Assembly: GCA_966211965.1 (NCBI GenBank)
Contig: CBIHON010000003.1
Span: 124,001-188,000 of the forward strand
Direction: 5' to 3'
Source of the DNA: CBIHON01 sp966211965
Lineage (GTDB): Bacteria > Pseudomonadota > Gammaproteobacteria > Burkholderiales > Burkholderiaceae_D
Length of the DNA stretch: 64,000 nucleotides
Part shown: piece after piece, positions 55,873 through 64,000 of the stretch
How positions within the stretch are numbered: position 1 is the stretch's first letter
How the letters are laid out: each line of letters starts with the position of its first letter
Translations under genes and position numbers: made by a program
The notes under the pieces: generated by a model
Database searches by the model: none
Told to the model about the DNA's origin: nothing
What the model saw: the letters and a program-made list of their open reading frames with translations, nothing else

Positions 55873-56718
55873 TCAATGAACCGGCAAAAAAAGATTTTTG
55901 AAATCGGTTTCGCTCATCCGGTACACCCAGTAGGCCGGGTCGTTGCCGGCGATTTTCTGTAGTAACTGGACCGGCCCGATGCCGGCCAGTTCGACAAATT
56001 CCCGATGCATGTGGGCTTGATCGTAGTAGCCGGATTCCTGCGCGATGCGGGTCAGGTCGCCCCAGCCGACGGGTTGGCCGATGATGCGCGGCAGGCAGAG
56101 ACCAAAACGGGTAATGCGGCGCATGTCGCGCAGCGAAACGCCGAAGGCTTGCAGCACGCGCCGTTCCAATTGGCGTTGGCCGATGCCGAAATAGGCGGCC
56201 AGGTCGACCAGCGGGAAAAACATTTTTTGATGCGCGGCGAGAAAGGCTTCGCCGATATGCGGCTTGCGTGTCAAGTCGAGCGTATCCAGCAGAAAATCCT
56301 GAAACGCCTGCACGTATTCGACGACCGTGCGTTCTTCGTCCATTGCTCGCAATAGTTGATCGACCCGGCTCGCACCGACAATCTCGGCCGGCATCAACTC
56401 ACGCGAGGTCAGGCCTTCCACGCTCAGCCCCAGCCCCTTCTGCAGCATGCCCGGCCGGAAGCACACCGTCATGAGCAAGGTCCCGGGAGCGGCGATCCAC
56501 CGCGTCGGCGTCATGCGCGGGCCGCGTAGAGTGAAGCGCGGATAGCGGCTCAGGCTGCCATCGTCCTCGATCACATCGACGCTGCCGCGGATGAGCAGCA
56601 TGAAGGCCGGACTCAGGGCCGCGCACATGTGCGATTCGCAGCCGTCAAGCTCCAGCACCATGATGTGCATCAGTAAATGGGCGAGCTTGGGGTGGGGCGG
56701 GAAGACTTGGAGCTGCAT
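55873..56718 (-). CDS. AraC-family transcriptional regulator
   Basis: This 281-residue protein has a C-terminal AraC-type double HTH (LVDLAAYFGIGQRQLERRVL; then GWGDLTRIAQESGYYDQAHM with HREFVELAGIGP) and an N-terminal cupin-like sensing domain (SPAFMLLIRGSVDVIEDDGS). The sensing domain is of the DUF6597 kind. Its target may include the neighbouring nuoB-like gene, though this is only proximity. The start at 56718 has a weak ribosome binding site. Confidence 0.85.
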   Translation of the reverse strand: MQLQVFPPHPKLAHLLMHIMVLELDGCESHMCAALSPAFMLLIRGSVDVIEDDGSLSRYPRFTLRGPRMTPTRWIAAPGTLLMTVCFRPGMLQKGLGLSVEGLTSRELMPAEIVGASRVDQLLRAMDEERTVVEYVQAFQDFLLDTLDLTRKPHIGEAFLAAHQKMFFPLVDLAAYFGIGQRQLERRVLQAFGVSLRDMRRITRFGLCLPRIIGQPVGWGDLTRIAQESGYYDQAHMHREFVELAGIGPVQLLQKIAGNDPAYWVYRMSETDFKNLFLPVH

Positions 56719-56879
56719 AGGATGACTACAGGGGCGATCGGCCTCGCGGCCATGGATGGTATGGGGGCTATTTTAACTAATGCAACACAGCGGGCGGATG
56801 ATTGTCGGGTGAGAAACTTGCTCGCTGAACTGGACAATACGTCTTGCGGGACAGCGACGGGAGCGGCGGCAAGCGCGTC
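56719..56879. other. Gap between AraC gene and rhuM fragment
   Basis: No supported gene; the sequence continues in one of the rhuM frames but no longer looks like RhuM. It may contain the araC promoter. Confidence 0.35.
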
Positions 56880-57156
56880 ATTCTCGCTTTCCGCGTGCGC
56901 CTTCTCCCATAAGGTAAAACCCATATGCGTCTTGTTGCTGTTGGCACGCTGCACGATCAGCGCGGCCGCGGTGTGGCCATGGATAGCGAAATGCAGTGCG
57001 CACGTCCACCGCGCACAACTCGGCCATTAGTTTCTGCGTCAACCAGACAGTCTCATCCTTGTAGCGTGCCTCGATGCTCGGTTCACCCGCCTGAGCGGTG
57101 AAGATCAAAAATTCAGAGGTGTTGTTGCGGATCAGTCTATTATCATGACCCGTCAT
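56880..57156 (-). pseudogene. Truncated, frameshifted rhuM
   Basis: The ATG at 57156 overlaps the HNH stop. The first 52 residues (HDNRLIRNNTSEFLIFTA, SIEARYKDETVWLTQKLMAE) are the RhuM N-terminus. Within about 20 codons the frame shifts by one and the sequence jumps to the RhuM C-terminal region (HFAIHGHTAAALIVQRANSN, then KTHMGFTLWEKA). A central stretch of some 150 residues or more is deleted. RhuM proteins accompany type I restriction loci. This remnant marks a rearrangement at the end of the operon. Confidence 0.75.
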
Positions 57157-58004
57157 CCCACCAGCCTCGAAAGTTGCGCATCGTTCCGCAGCAGAACACA
57201 CCACTTGGCCACGGCTGAAAGCTCCGCGCTTGGCTTTGTGAGCTCGGCGATTTCACGTGCTGAAGCTTTTGCGCGTTCGCGCGCCGCCGCTGAATGTCGG
57301 GCCTCGGACAACGCACGCTTGTAATCACTGATGTGCTTGGTGACACGCTGCCAAACCTTGCGACGCTCCTCGGCCAAGGCCAGGTGTTCCGTCAGCTTCA
57401 AACGCTCGACAGTTCTTCGGACGCGAACTTGATCCCAGCGGGAAATGCCAGGCGCCGGAACCGCCTTACCCTCTTCGTCGAAAGCCAGTAGCGTGACATC
57501 GTGCGCATTGGTCGGATCAAGGAAGTGAGGGATCTCATCGCCCTCGCAGCGTCGCGCAAAGCTGGAGCACTGAGACCCGTAACGCAATGGAAACCAAGCC
57601 CCTTTCTTGCGATTGGGTACCGTACCCGCAATGCGAAAGTTCATGAAATCGAAGGCCAGCCACCAGTAACCATCCCGCTCGGGGCCTTTGGTGTTGCGCG
57701 CGGCCTTTTTGGGCCGGAAATGCTCCACATCCAAATGCGAGGCGATATCCCGTGCCTCGGTGAACCAGCACTTCCCGCCAGAAAGAGCCAGCAACCAAGG
57801 CTTGAGCTTGCTCCAATGTGCGCTATGGTCATCGATCAACTGGTTGCGCTCTTTGACCTTGCCTGCCGCATTCAACTTGGCGAGTTCTTTCACCAAACGA
57901 TCGGATTCGGCCAGCCATGCATTCCAATCGGCTTGAGACCAACGTATGTTTGGAGGTAGCTCGGCGTCCGTCGGGAGCTTGTGTTCCAGGTCAATATAGA
58001 TCAT
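57153..58004 (-). CDS. HNH endonuclease-like protein (PtuB-like)
   Basis: This protein has 283 residues. The core is an HNH-type segment: GGKCWFTEARD (Cys79), then DVEHFRPKK (His95), DGYWWLAFDFMN and NRKKGAWFPL (Asn131), then FLDPTNAHD. This is the layout of PtuB/TIGR02646 proteins, but the second cysteine of the usual C-x-x-C and the later CxxC pair are missing, so a zinc knuckle is unlikely. It overlaps the ATPase stop by 4 bases and the rhuM fragment by 4. It likely acts as the nuclease of an ATPase-HNH defence pair. Confidence 0.8.
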   Translation of the reverse strand: MIYIDLEHKLPTDAELPPNIRWSQADWNAWLAESDRLVKELAKLNAAGKVKERNQLIDDHSAHWSKLKPWLLALSGGKCWFTEARDIASHLDVEHFRPKKAARNTKGPERDGYWWLAFDFMNFRIAGTVPNRKKGAWFPLRYGSQCSSFARRCEGDEIPHFLDPTNAHDVTLLAFDEEGKAVPAPGISRWDQVRVRRTVERLKLTEHLALAEERRKVWQRVTKHISDYKRALSEARHSAAARERAKASAREIAELTKPSAELSAVAKWCVLLRNDAQLSRLVG

Positions 58005-59755
58005 TTGCCAGCGTCCTCACGCAGGATTTCGTCAATGATGGAATCGGCAATCGCGTCCTGCTCGGCTTGCTCGGCTGGCGTGAGCACGGGTTTGCGGAAC
58101 TTGCGGTGTTGCGCCATCTTGCGCACGAATAACGCGTAATCCGGGTCGCGGAAATCGGCGGTAGAAAAGCCAAGGTCGGCCAGCTCGGCAGAGAGACGGC
58201 TGAGCTCGGCATCCTCTTCTGCCGTGCGCGGCGTCTTCACGAACAGCTCGTTGCGGCGGAATAGGCGACGCTCGGTTTCAATGTCCAGCGTGGATGACAG
58301 GCCGAACAGTTCACTCTTGAGCAAACCCGTCACGCCCATGCCTTGCGGATGCTCGTCTGGAATATCCACCACCGTGCGGTTGCCGTTGCGGCGCAGGATG
58401 TGTACCTGCTCGCGCTTCAGGCTGCCCACCATCATCGGGTCGTGGGTGGTGACGAGGATTTGCGATTCGCCCTGCATCGGTGCTCCCTCATCCGACGTCA
58501 GCACGCCTTCGATGTCATCGAAGTAGCGCAGCTTCCAGATCGGGTTGAGGTGGGTATCGGGCTCGTCGAGCAGGAACAGGCAGTGGTCTTCGCGGGTGAT
58601 GCGCATCAGGCCCAGCACGGTGAGCATTTGCAGCTCGCCTTCCGAAAGCTGGGTAAAGCTTACCTTGCCACCGTGTTCATCGCGCTTCTTGACGGTGATG
58701 CGCACCTCGTCGATCAGGTCGCCGATGTAGGCACCTTCGGCGTAGCGGAAGAAGCTGTCGGTGCCGCCCACCAGCTCGCCCAATTGTTTGAGTTTGTCCT
58801 GGCTGGGCACGAACAGATAAAGCTGCTTCTGCTTTTCGGTGCGGCCACGGAAGTCGATCTGCTTGGTCGCTTCCTGCTCAATCGGTGCCCATGCCACCTG
58901 CCAGAGTTTGTCGAGAAACTCGCTCACCACATTGCCGCGCGCGTACCAAAAGCGCGGGTCACCCTCGTTCAGATCGTTCTCGTCGAACTTGCCGCCCTTG
59001 CGCTTTTCACGCAGGCGGTGCGGCTCCTTCAGCACGAACAGGGCGGATTCCAGCGACTCGATGTGCAGGTTCTTCAGCACCTTCTGGAACACAGGGTCGT
59101 CGGACAGCAAGCAGGCCAACAGTACCAACTGGCTGTGCCCGCCACGGCAGTAGAACAGGCGGCGCAGGCGGTCATCACCAAAGCGCTTATCTCGGCTCTC
59201 AATATCTTCACGCAGCTTTGCCGCTGCGTCGGCGTCGAAGTCCGCATTGCGATATAGAGTGGCCAAGGCTTCGCTACTCAGTTTCTCCGAAGCCGTGATT
59301 TCCTGACGACGGTTGAAGCGGCGCTGGTGCTCCTGAAACAGCGTTTCCATACGCTCGTTGCGACCGGAATAATAGGCAAAGATGTGCGAGGGCAGCAACT
59401 CGCGGTTTTTCAGCAAGTGGCCTTGAGACTCCGCCTTGCCATCCACCCAGACAAACGGGCGCTTTTGCTTGGAGGTGTCGGCCTCAATTCGCACGGCATG
59501 GCCGCGAATGCTGTATTCCAGCGTGTAGTCGAAGGCGGCTTCGCGGTCGAGATCGACATCGCGGAAGATGGTGATCAACGCCTCGATCAAGTTGGACTTG
59601 CCGGTGCCGTTCTGCCCGATCAGCGCGTGACTGCGGATGGGCTTGCGCGGCGTATCCGCTGCGCTGCCATTTGAAGCAGGCAAGTGCGACTCGAACGCAA
59701 TATCGAGATCGCGCAGGTTGCGAAAAGCACTGAGGCGGATGCGCTGCAATTGCAT
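58001..59755 (-). CDS. Restriction-associated AAA ATPase (PtuA-like)
   Basis: This 584-residue SMC/RecF-type ATPase has Walker A GQNGTGKSN (residues 47-55), a long insert between the halves, an ABC-type signature QLSEGELQML (369-378), Walker B CLFLLDEPDTHLNP (392-405) and the switch TTHDP (436-440). Proteins of this kind recur in type I restriction loci and, with an HNH partner, in Septu (PtuA/PtuB) systems. A C-terminal DxxxD-rich tail (DSIIDEILREDAGK) follows. It begins 1 nt after hsdS, so it is expressed with it. Confidence 0.85.
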   Translation of the reverse strand: MQLQRIRLSAFRNLRDLDIAFESHLPASNGSAADTPRKPIRSHALIGQNGTGKSNLIEALITIFRDVDLDREAAFDYTLEYSIRGHAVRIEADTSKQKRPFVWVDGKAESQGHLLKNRELLPSHIFAYYSGRNERMETLFQEHQRRFNRRQEITASEKLSSEALATLYRNADFDADAAAKLREDIESRDKRFGDDRLRRLFYCRGGHSQLVLLACLLSDDPVFQKVLKNLHIESLESALFVLKEPHRLREKRKGGKFDENDLNEGDPRFWYARGNVVSEFLDKLWQVAWAPIEQEATKQIDFRGRTEKQKQLYLFVPSQDKLKQLGELVGGTDSFFRYAEGAYIGDLIDEVRITVKKRDEHGGKVSFTQLSEGELQMLTVLGLMRITREDHCLFLLDEPDTHLNPIWKLRYFDDIEGVLTSDEGAPMQGESQILVTTHDPMMVGSLKREQVHILRRNGNRTVVDIPDEHPQGMGVTGLLKSELFGLSSTLDIETERRLFRRNELFVKTPRTAEEDAELSRLSAELADLGFSTADFRDPDYALFVRKMAQHRKFRKPVLTPAEQAEQDAIADSIIDEILREDAGK

Positions 59756-59756
59756 A

Positions 59757-61739
59757 TCAGGCGCTCACCGAATCGGTCTGCTTTTCGCGCATTTCGGCCA
59801 CGGCGGGTTCTTGAATCCAGCCGTGGGCGACCTCGGTTTTCAGTTGCGCATAGAAGGCATCAATCTCGCCGCCGAATCGTTGCCACAAATCCTTGGCGCT
59901 CATTTCGCCATTGTGGCGGGCCAGCATGGTGGCCAGCGGGGCTTGGGCTTTGATATCGGGTGCGGTGCCCAAACGCAGCGGTGCGATCAATTCGGTTTGG
60001 GGGGCTTTCACGGGTTCGTCATCCTCTGGTTCGATGGTGATGCCGGTAATGCTAGCAACGGAGGAAATCGCTAATCGCGACGCCAGCTTCAGGCGCGTTT
60101 CGATTTGTGAAGCAAATACATCGCAGCTTTTCAATAGGTCTTCCACGCGAGAAACAATTCGGTCTTGCTCCTCCTTTGGTGGAACTGGTAGCAGTAGCTG
60201 TTTTAGCTTTCCTGCCTTAATGCCTTTGGCTGTCATGCCCGTCGCATTTTCCTCGAGCAATTTTTGAAAGATCGGTGACATCATGAAATACATAGCGCAC
60301 TTTGTATTGATGTTTGCGAAGGGCTGCAGGTTGATAACCCGCTGAGCAAGAGCAAAGTTTGGCGATTCATTAATGCGCGCAACATTGCCTAATGGCGCCT
60401 CTGTAGTTATTAGCAAATCACCCAATCGAGGAAAACCTCGTGTCATCCAGTCGCTATAGGATGCTTCTGATATGTATTCGACTGGCTCCGAAGCCAAAAT
60501 TCCTGGACGCACATTCTTGGCGGTTACAAGAACAACGCCATCATTTGTTTTTGTAGGAGTTTTTCCGCGATAGTCGATGAACTGGAACAAATTCTCCAAA
60601 CTCGCTTTCATCCAATGCGAAGGAGTAAAGAACTCAACTTCTCGAATATCGGTCGCAGATGGCTTCTTGTTTTTCATCTCGCCCGACGCCAAACGGGCAA
60701 TCTTGGCTGCGTTAGCCCTCGCGATAAGCGCTTCTGGCGCCTCGTCATCAAGGCATCGTTCAGTCAGCAGCCCTTGAATTGCCAAATCTAAGATCAAGTT
60801 GACCAGTTCTGCCACATCCTCTGGCGCATGAAAAAGCCGCTCGAAGTTTTCGGCCAAGCGAGTCCATGTGGTTTGAAGTTCGTGCGGGCTGGTGGCGCTG
60901 GCGACGGCTTGCAGGGTGGACTGGCGCAGGTTGTTTTGCAGCTTGCGGCGGGTTTGCTGTTGCGCTTCCAGCTTGTCGCACAAGGCCATTAGTTCATCGA
61001 CTTTGGCGACGATGCGGGATTGTTCGCCGGTCGGCGGTAAGGGTAGAGCTCGGGTCGCAAAGTATTCAGTTGGCAAGCGCTTCTGGCCAGCAGTCCCTGT
61101 CATGTTCTTTTCGCCTTCAATGGCGAAATGCGGTGATCGCAAAAACAGATATACGTAACTTGGCAAGACACCAGAATGAATTGGCCGAAATACGTGAAGC
61201 TCGGTTGTGCCCGCACCGATGCCGTGCTCCAAGCCTTGGATAACGGCAGCCTTACCGTTTTCAAAGCACGGCGTAATCTTGGCCACAACGACGTCACCGT
61301 TGGCAAAGTGTGTAAACCCCTTTTTGATGTTGGCCCATTTGGCCGCTTCAGGAGCCAAGTTGCCCATGTGCAGCTGTGAGAAGCCACTCATTGGAACAAA
61401 AGAGGCCGGAGCTTCGTCCGAAGCATCATTCCTCGGACCGATCTCACCAATATCAAGCAAGCGTGTCCAGCACCATGAAGCGGGCAAACTCACCGACGTC
61501 GGAACGTCGAGTGCTTCGCTCTCTAACTTCGGCAAACGCTTGTATGCTTTTTCGCTAATCAATCGTGCTCTTAATGCCGCGATGTCAGCAAGCAGTGTAC
61601 GCGCATCGCCATCCTCTTCGACTTGAGGGGTTATCGTTCCTGTAATGGCCAATTGGTAAATCATTTCGCGAAGCTGCTGAATGCCCCCCGGCGCATTCGC
61701 AATATGCCTAAACTCCGCCAAAAACTGCCGCGCATCCAT
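59757..61739 (-). CDS. hsdS: HsdS, type I restriction-modification specificity subunit
   Basis: This 660-residue protein has two target-recognition domains (residues about 75-240 and 370-560), each ending in the conserved segment (PLPPTGEQSRIVAKVDELMA; PVPPKEEQDRIVSRVEDLLK) that precedes a helical spacer (CDKLEAQQQTRRKL; CDVFASQIETRLKL). The final 100 or so residues (PLATMLARHNGEMSAKDLWQ onwards) form an additional winged-helix-like domain. It sets DNA sequence specificity for HsdM. Its ATG overlaps the preceding stop by one base (TGATG). Confidence 0.9.
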   Translation of the reverse strand: MDARQFLAEFRHIANAPGGIQQLREMIYQLAITGTITPQVEEDGDARTLLADIAALRARLISEKAYKRLPKLESEALDVPTSVSLPASWCWTRLLDIGEIGPRNDASDEAPASFVPMSGFSQLHMGNLAPEAAKWANIKKGFTHFANGDVVVAKITPCFENGKAAVIQGLEHGIGAGTTELHVFRPIHSGVLPSYVYLFLRSPHFAIEGEKNMTGTAGQKRLPTEYFATRALPLPPTGEQSRIVAKVDELMALCDKLEAQQQTRRKLQNNLRQSTLQAVASATSPHELQTTWTRLAENFERLFHAPEDVAELVNLILDLAIQGLLTERCLDDEAPEALIARANAAKIARLASGEMKNKKPSATDIREVEFFTPSHWMKASLENLFQFIDYRGKTPTKTNDGVVLVTAKNVRPGILASEPVEYISEASYSDWMTRGFPRLGDLLITTEAPLGNVARINESPNFALAQRVINLQPFANINTKCAMYFMMSPIFQKLLEENATGMTAKGIKAGKLKQLLLPVPPKEEQDRIVSRVEDLLKSCDVFASQIETRLKLASRLAISSVASITGITIEPEDDEPVKAPQTELIAPLRLGTAPDIKAQAPLATMLARHNGEMSAKDLWQRFGGEIDAFYAQLKTEVAHGWIQEPAVAEMREKQTDSVSA

Positions 61740-62797
61740 CAGCTTTGCTCCCCGCTGCGATTGTCCAGCCGCTGGCGCGAGCGCTCAATCGCGTCGTGCA
61801 ATTTTTGTTGCAACAGTGCCTTGGGCGGTAGCTCGGTCAGATATTCCGCCACATGGATGCCGCTGGCGTCCAGCTCCAGCAATTCGATCTGTTCCTGCTT
61901 TTTGCCGCTGCACAGGATGATGCCCAACGGCGGCGCTTCTCCCGGCTCCTGTTCGTGTTTGGCCAGCCAGCGCAGGTAGAGCTCCATCTGGCCTTTGTCG
62001 GCGGCTTTGAAGTCGCCCAGCTTGAGGTCGATGGCGACCAAGCGCTTCAGGCGGCGGTTGTAGAACAGCAGGTCGATGTAAAAATCGTCGTTGTCGATCT
62101 GGATGCGTTTTTGCCGCGCAACGAAGGTGAAGCCTGCACCGAGTTCGAGCAAGAAATTTTCCAGCTCGCGCAGGATGGCGTCTTCGAGATCCTTTTCGAG
62201 ATAGCGGTCTTGCAGACCTAGAAAATCGAGCACATAGGGATCTTTGAGTACCAGTGCGGGCGCAATGTCGCCGCTTTGGCGCAGGGTAGCCAGCTCGGTG
62301 GCCAGGAGTTCTTCGGGCAGGCGTGACAGTGCAGTGCGTTCGAACAGCAGGGTGTCCTTGCGCTCGCGCAGGCGGCGCACGCTCCAGCGTTCTTGCGCGC
62401 ACATCTGGGCATAAAAGTCGCGCTGAACGGGGTCTTTGAGATAAATGATTTCCAAAAAATGGCTCCATGCCAATTGTCTCGACAGTGTCGAGACAATCTG
62501 GGCGTCCGGGTAGGCCTCGGCAAAGCGCAGCATGTGGCGCAGGTTTTTGCTGGAAAAGCCGCGCCCGTAGTCGGCTTCCAGTTGCGCGGCCAGGTTGGAG
62601 ACGATCTGCTCGCCATACTCGGCGCGCTCGCCTTGCAGCACTTCGCTGCGGATGCGCTGGCCAATGTGCCAATACAGCAGGGTGAGCGCGCTGTTGACGG
62701 CGCTGGCGAGCTGGGCACGGCTGCTCTCAATCAGTTGGCGAATGTCGTTGACCAGTGCCGGCGGTGTGGGAGTGGCGGGGCGATGGCGCTGCGTCAT
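61739..62797 (-). CDS. YhcG/DUF1016-type PD-(D/E)xK nuclease-domain protein
   Basis: This protein has 352 residues. The N-terminal DUF1016 region (ALTLLYWHIGQRIRSEVLQ; FSSKNLRHMLRFAEAYPDAQ) is followed by a PD-(D/E)xK core (FYIDLLFYNRRLKRLVAIDL, then KLGDFKAADKGQMELYLRWL). The DLKLG segment carries the D-x-K pair. YhcG homologues often sit inside type I restriction loci. It overlaps hsdM by 4 bases and hsdS by 1, so it is a coupled component; it may act as an additional nuclease. Confidence 0.85.
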   Translation of the reverse strand: MTQRHRPATPTPPALVNDIRQLIESSRAQLASAVNSALTLLYWHIGQRIRSEVLQGERAEYGEQIVSNLAAQLEADYGRGFSSKNLRHMLRFAEAYPDAQIVSTLSRQLAWSHFLEIIYLKDPVQRDFYAQMCAQERWSVRRLRERKDTLLFERTALSRLPEELLATELATLRQSGDIAPALVLKDPYVLDFLGLQDRYLEKDLEDAILRELENFLLELGAGFTFVARQKRIQIDNDDFYIDLLFYNRRLKRLVAIDLKLGDFKAADKGQMELYLRWLAKHEQEPGEAPPLGIILCSGKKQEQIELLELDASGIHVAEYLTELPPKALLQQKLHDAIERSRQRLDNRSGEQS

Positions 62798-64000
62798 TCG
62801 GTCACCTCGGGAGTGAAGTGGTGTGCCAATGCCGCGGCCAGTTCGCTCTTGAGCTGGTTTTCGGTTTCTTCGATTTCACCCAGCAGGATTTTGTATTTCT
62901 CCAGCAGCACGTCGGGGTCGTGGCTTTCTTCTTCCGGCGCGTTGGGGTTTTTGATGTCGAGGTTGAAGATGGGCCAGTAGATGCGGTCGCCTGCGGCTTG
63001 GGCATCGCGGGTTTGCAGGCGCAAGGGCTCGGCCTTGGCGCGCAGTTCGGCAATCCGGGTCTCGATCTTCTCGCGGTAAGCGGCGTCGGCCGTGCCGACG
63101 AGGCTCTTGCGCAAATCGGCGGCTTCGCCTTCCAGCGCGGCAGCCTGGTTGTTCAGGTCTTCGGCGCGCTGCCAGTGCGGTTGCGCGGCCGCTTCGGCTT
63201 GTTCGCGTTTGGCCTTGAAATCCACCTTCCAGGCGAATTCGTTTTCCACGCGATCGGCAAAGTCATTGGCTTCGTCGCCCCACCATTCCTGTTCGGGTTT
63301 GAACTCTTCCAGACGGATGGGTTTGGTTTTGGAATAGCTCTTGTAACCCGCCGGGTAGGGATGCTCGTAGAACCAGATGGTGTCGGTGTGGAAATGCTCG
63401 GTGCCATCGTTCACCGTCGCGCCCTTGGTGAAGAACAGCAGGTTGGTTTTGATGGTGGTGTACGGTGCAAACACGCCTTTGGGCAGGCGGACAATAGTGT
63501 GCAACTTGCACTGCTGCATCAGGCGTTCTTTGATTGCAGCCTTGATGCCATCGCCAAAGAGAAAGCCATCGGGTAACACAACGGCGGCGCGCCCACCTTT
63601 TTCCAGTAGCTTGACTATTAATTGCATAAACAGGTCAGCGGTTTCTTTCGTTGGGTGGTGATAGCCGGCCCCCACACTGTCGTCTTCATAGCCGCCAAAT
63701 GGCGGGTTAGTGACGATGCACTGGACCTGCTGGTCGGCACGCCAATCGTTCCATCCCACGCTTAGGGTATTGCCGCGCTTGATCTGACTAGGTACATCAA
63801 TGCCGTGCAGCAGCATGTTGGTGGTGCACAGCAGATGTGGCAACGGCTTTTTCTCGATGCCACCAATCAGAGTTTCGATGGCGCGCTTGTGCTCGGGACG
63901 TGGTGATTCCATTCTGTCGATTTCATGACGGAAATGATCAATCACTGCAGTGAGAAAACCACCTGTCCCACAGGCAGGATCTAGTACTTTTTCATTTCTT
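62794..64000 (-). CDS. hsdM: HsdM, type I restriction-modification N6-adenine methyltransferase (N-terminus cut off)
   Basis: The 402 codons in the window contain motif I DPACGTGGFL (about 63961-63984), the catalytic motif IV VTNPPFGGYEDD, GGRAAVVLPDGFLFGDG and FFTKGATVNDGTEHFHTDTI. The C-terminal part is helical and polar (KFKREQAEAAAQPHW-like; PALREQK-type linker not implied). The start and the HsdM N-terminal helical domain lie beyond the window. It methylates adenine in the sequence chosen by HsdS. Confidence 0.9.
   Translation of the reverse strand, partial: RNEKVLDPACGTGGFLTAVIDHFRHEIDRMESPRPEHKRAIETLIGGIEKKPLPHLLCTTNMLLHGIDVPSQIKRGNTLSVGWNDWRADQQVQCIVTNPPFGGYEDDSVGAGYHHPTKETADLFMQLIVKLLEKGGRAAVVLPDGFLFGDGIKAAIKERLMQQCKLHTIVRLPKGVFAPYTTIKTNLLFFTKGATVNDGTEHFHTDTIWFYEHPYPAGYKSYSKTKPIRLEEFKPEQEWWGDEANDFADRVENEFAWKVDFKAKREQAEAAAQPHWQRAEDLNNQAAALEGEAADLRKSLVGTADAAYREKIETRIAELRAKAEPLRLQTRDAQAAGDRIYWPIFNLDIKNPNAPEEESHDPDVLLEKYKILLGEIEETENQLKSELAAALAHHFTPEVTE

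Overview
The window looks like a chromosomal segment of a betaproteobacterium, most likely an Oxalobacteraceae-type member of the Burkholderiales. This is inferred from GC-rich codon usage, protein style and gene content (UbiD, tandem LolC/LolE, DbpA, PHA synthase, KPN_02809-type protease, an extra NuoB). No rRNA, tRNA or CRISPR array was found.

Layout. 1-12.4 kb is core housekeeping: an edge-cut membrane protein, ubiD, the 4.5S SRP RNA (ffs), recJ with a small conserved partner, then a tight plus-strand run lolC-lolE-gst-lolD-tatD-comEC. 12.4-20 kb is accessory: a secreted subtilisin-like protease, a secreted beta-helix protein, a 5'-truncated copy of that beta-helix gene, and debris of GNAT acetyltransferase and IS3-type transposase genes. 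20-24.8 kb holds two carboxymuconolactone decarboxylase (CMD) family genes, a merR-hydratase pair, a Clp-N/HTH pair with palindromic operators, a DinB-like gene and a secreted hypothetical protein. Both CMD genes lie behind a MerR-type 19-bp-spacer promoter plus the head and tail of a deleted merR gene, so the surviving MerR probably governs three promoters. 24.9-34 kb is mostly metabolic: an amino-acid decarboxylase, DUF4337, folA, phaC, thyA, an isochorismatase-like hydrolase and a divergent EamA/LysR pair. 34-37 kb is small accessory genes, some broken, with foldback repeats. 37-51 kb is core or envelope: an MsbA-like ABC exporter, an ABC-FtsX-lipocalin operon, a zinc protease, DUF4142, a class A PBP, dbpA and an mnmC with an eroded methyltransferase half. 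51.5-55.2 kb encodes one very large secreted protein made of 14 virginiamycin-B-lyase-like repeats (two seven-blade propellers by count) plus four C-terminal repeats. After an orphan nuoB and an AraC regulator, 56.9-64 kb is a defence operon on the minus strand: hsdM (cut by the window edge), a YhcG-type PD-(D/E)xK protein, hsdS, an AAA ATPase and an HNH protein resembling the Septu PtuA/PtuB pair, and a crippled rhuM.

How genes work together: LolCDE would move lipoproteins to the outer membrane. The defence genes overlap by 1-4 bases or sit 1 base apart, which implies one translationally coupled transcript. No hsdR is visible downstream, so the island may lack a classical restriction subunit or carry it upstream of the window. 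The most novel-looking observations are the merR-relic/CMD cassettes, the restriction-modification operon with an embedded ATPase-HNH module, the double-propeller secreted protein and the Clp-N/HTH operator array.
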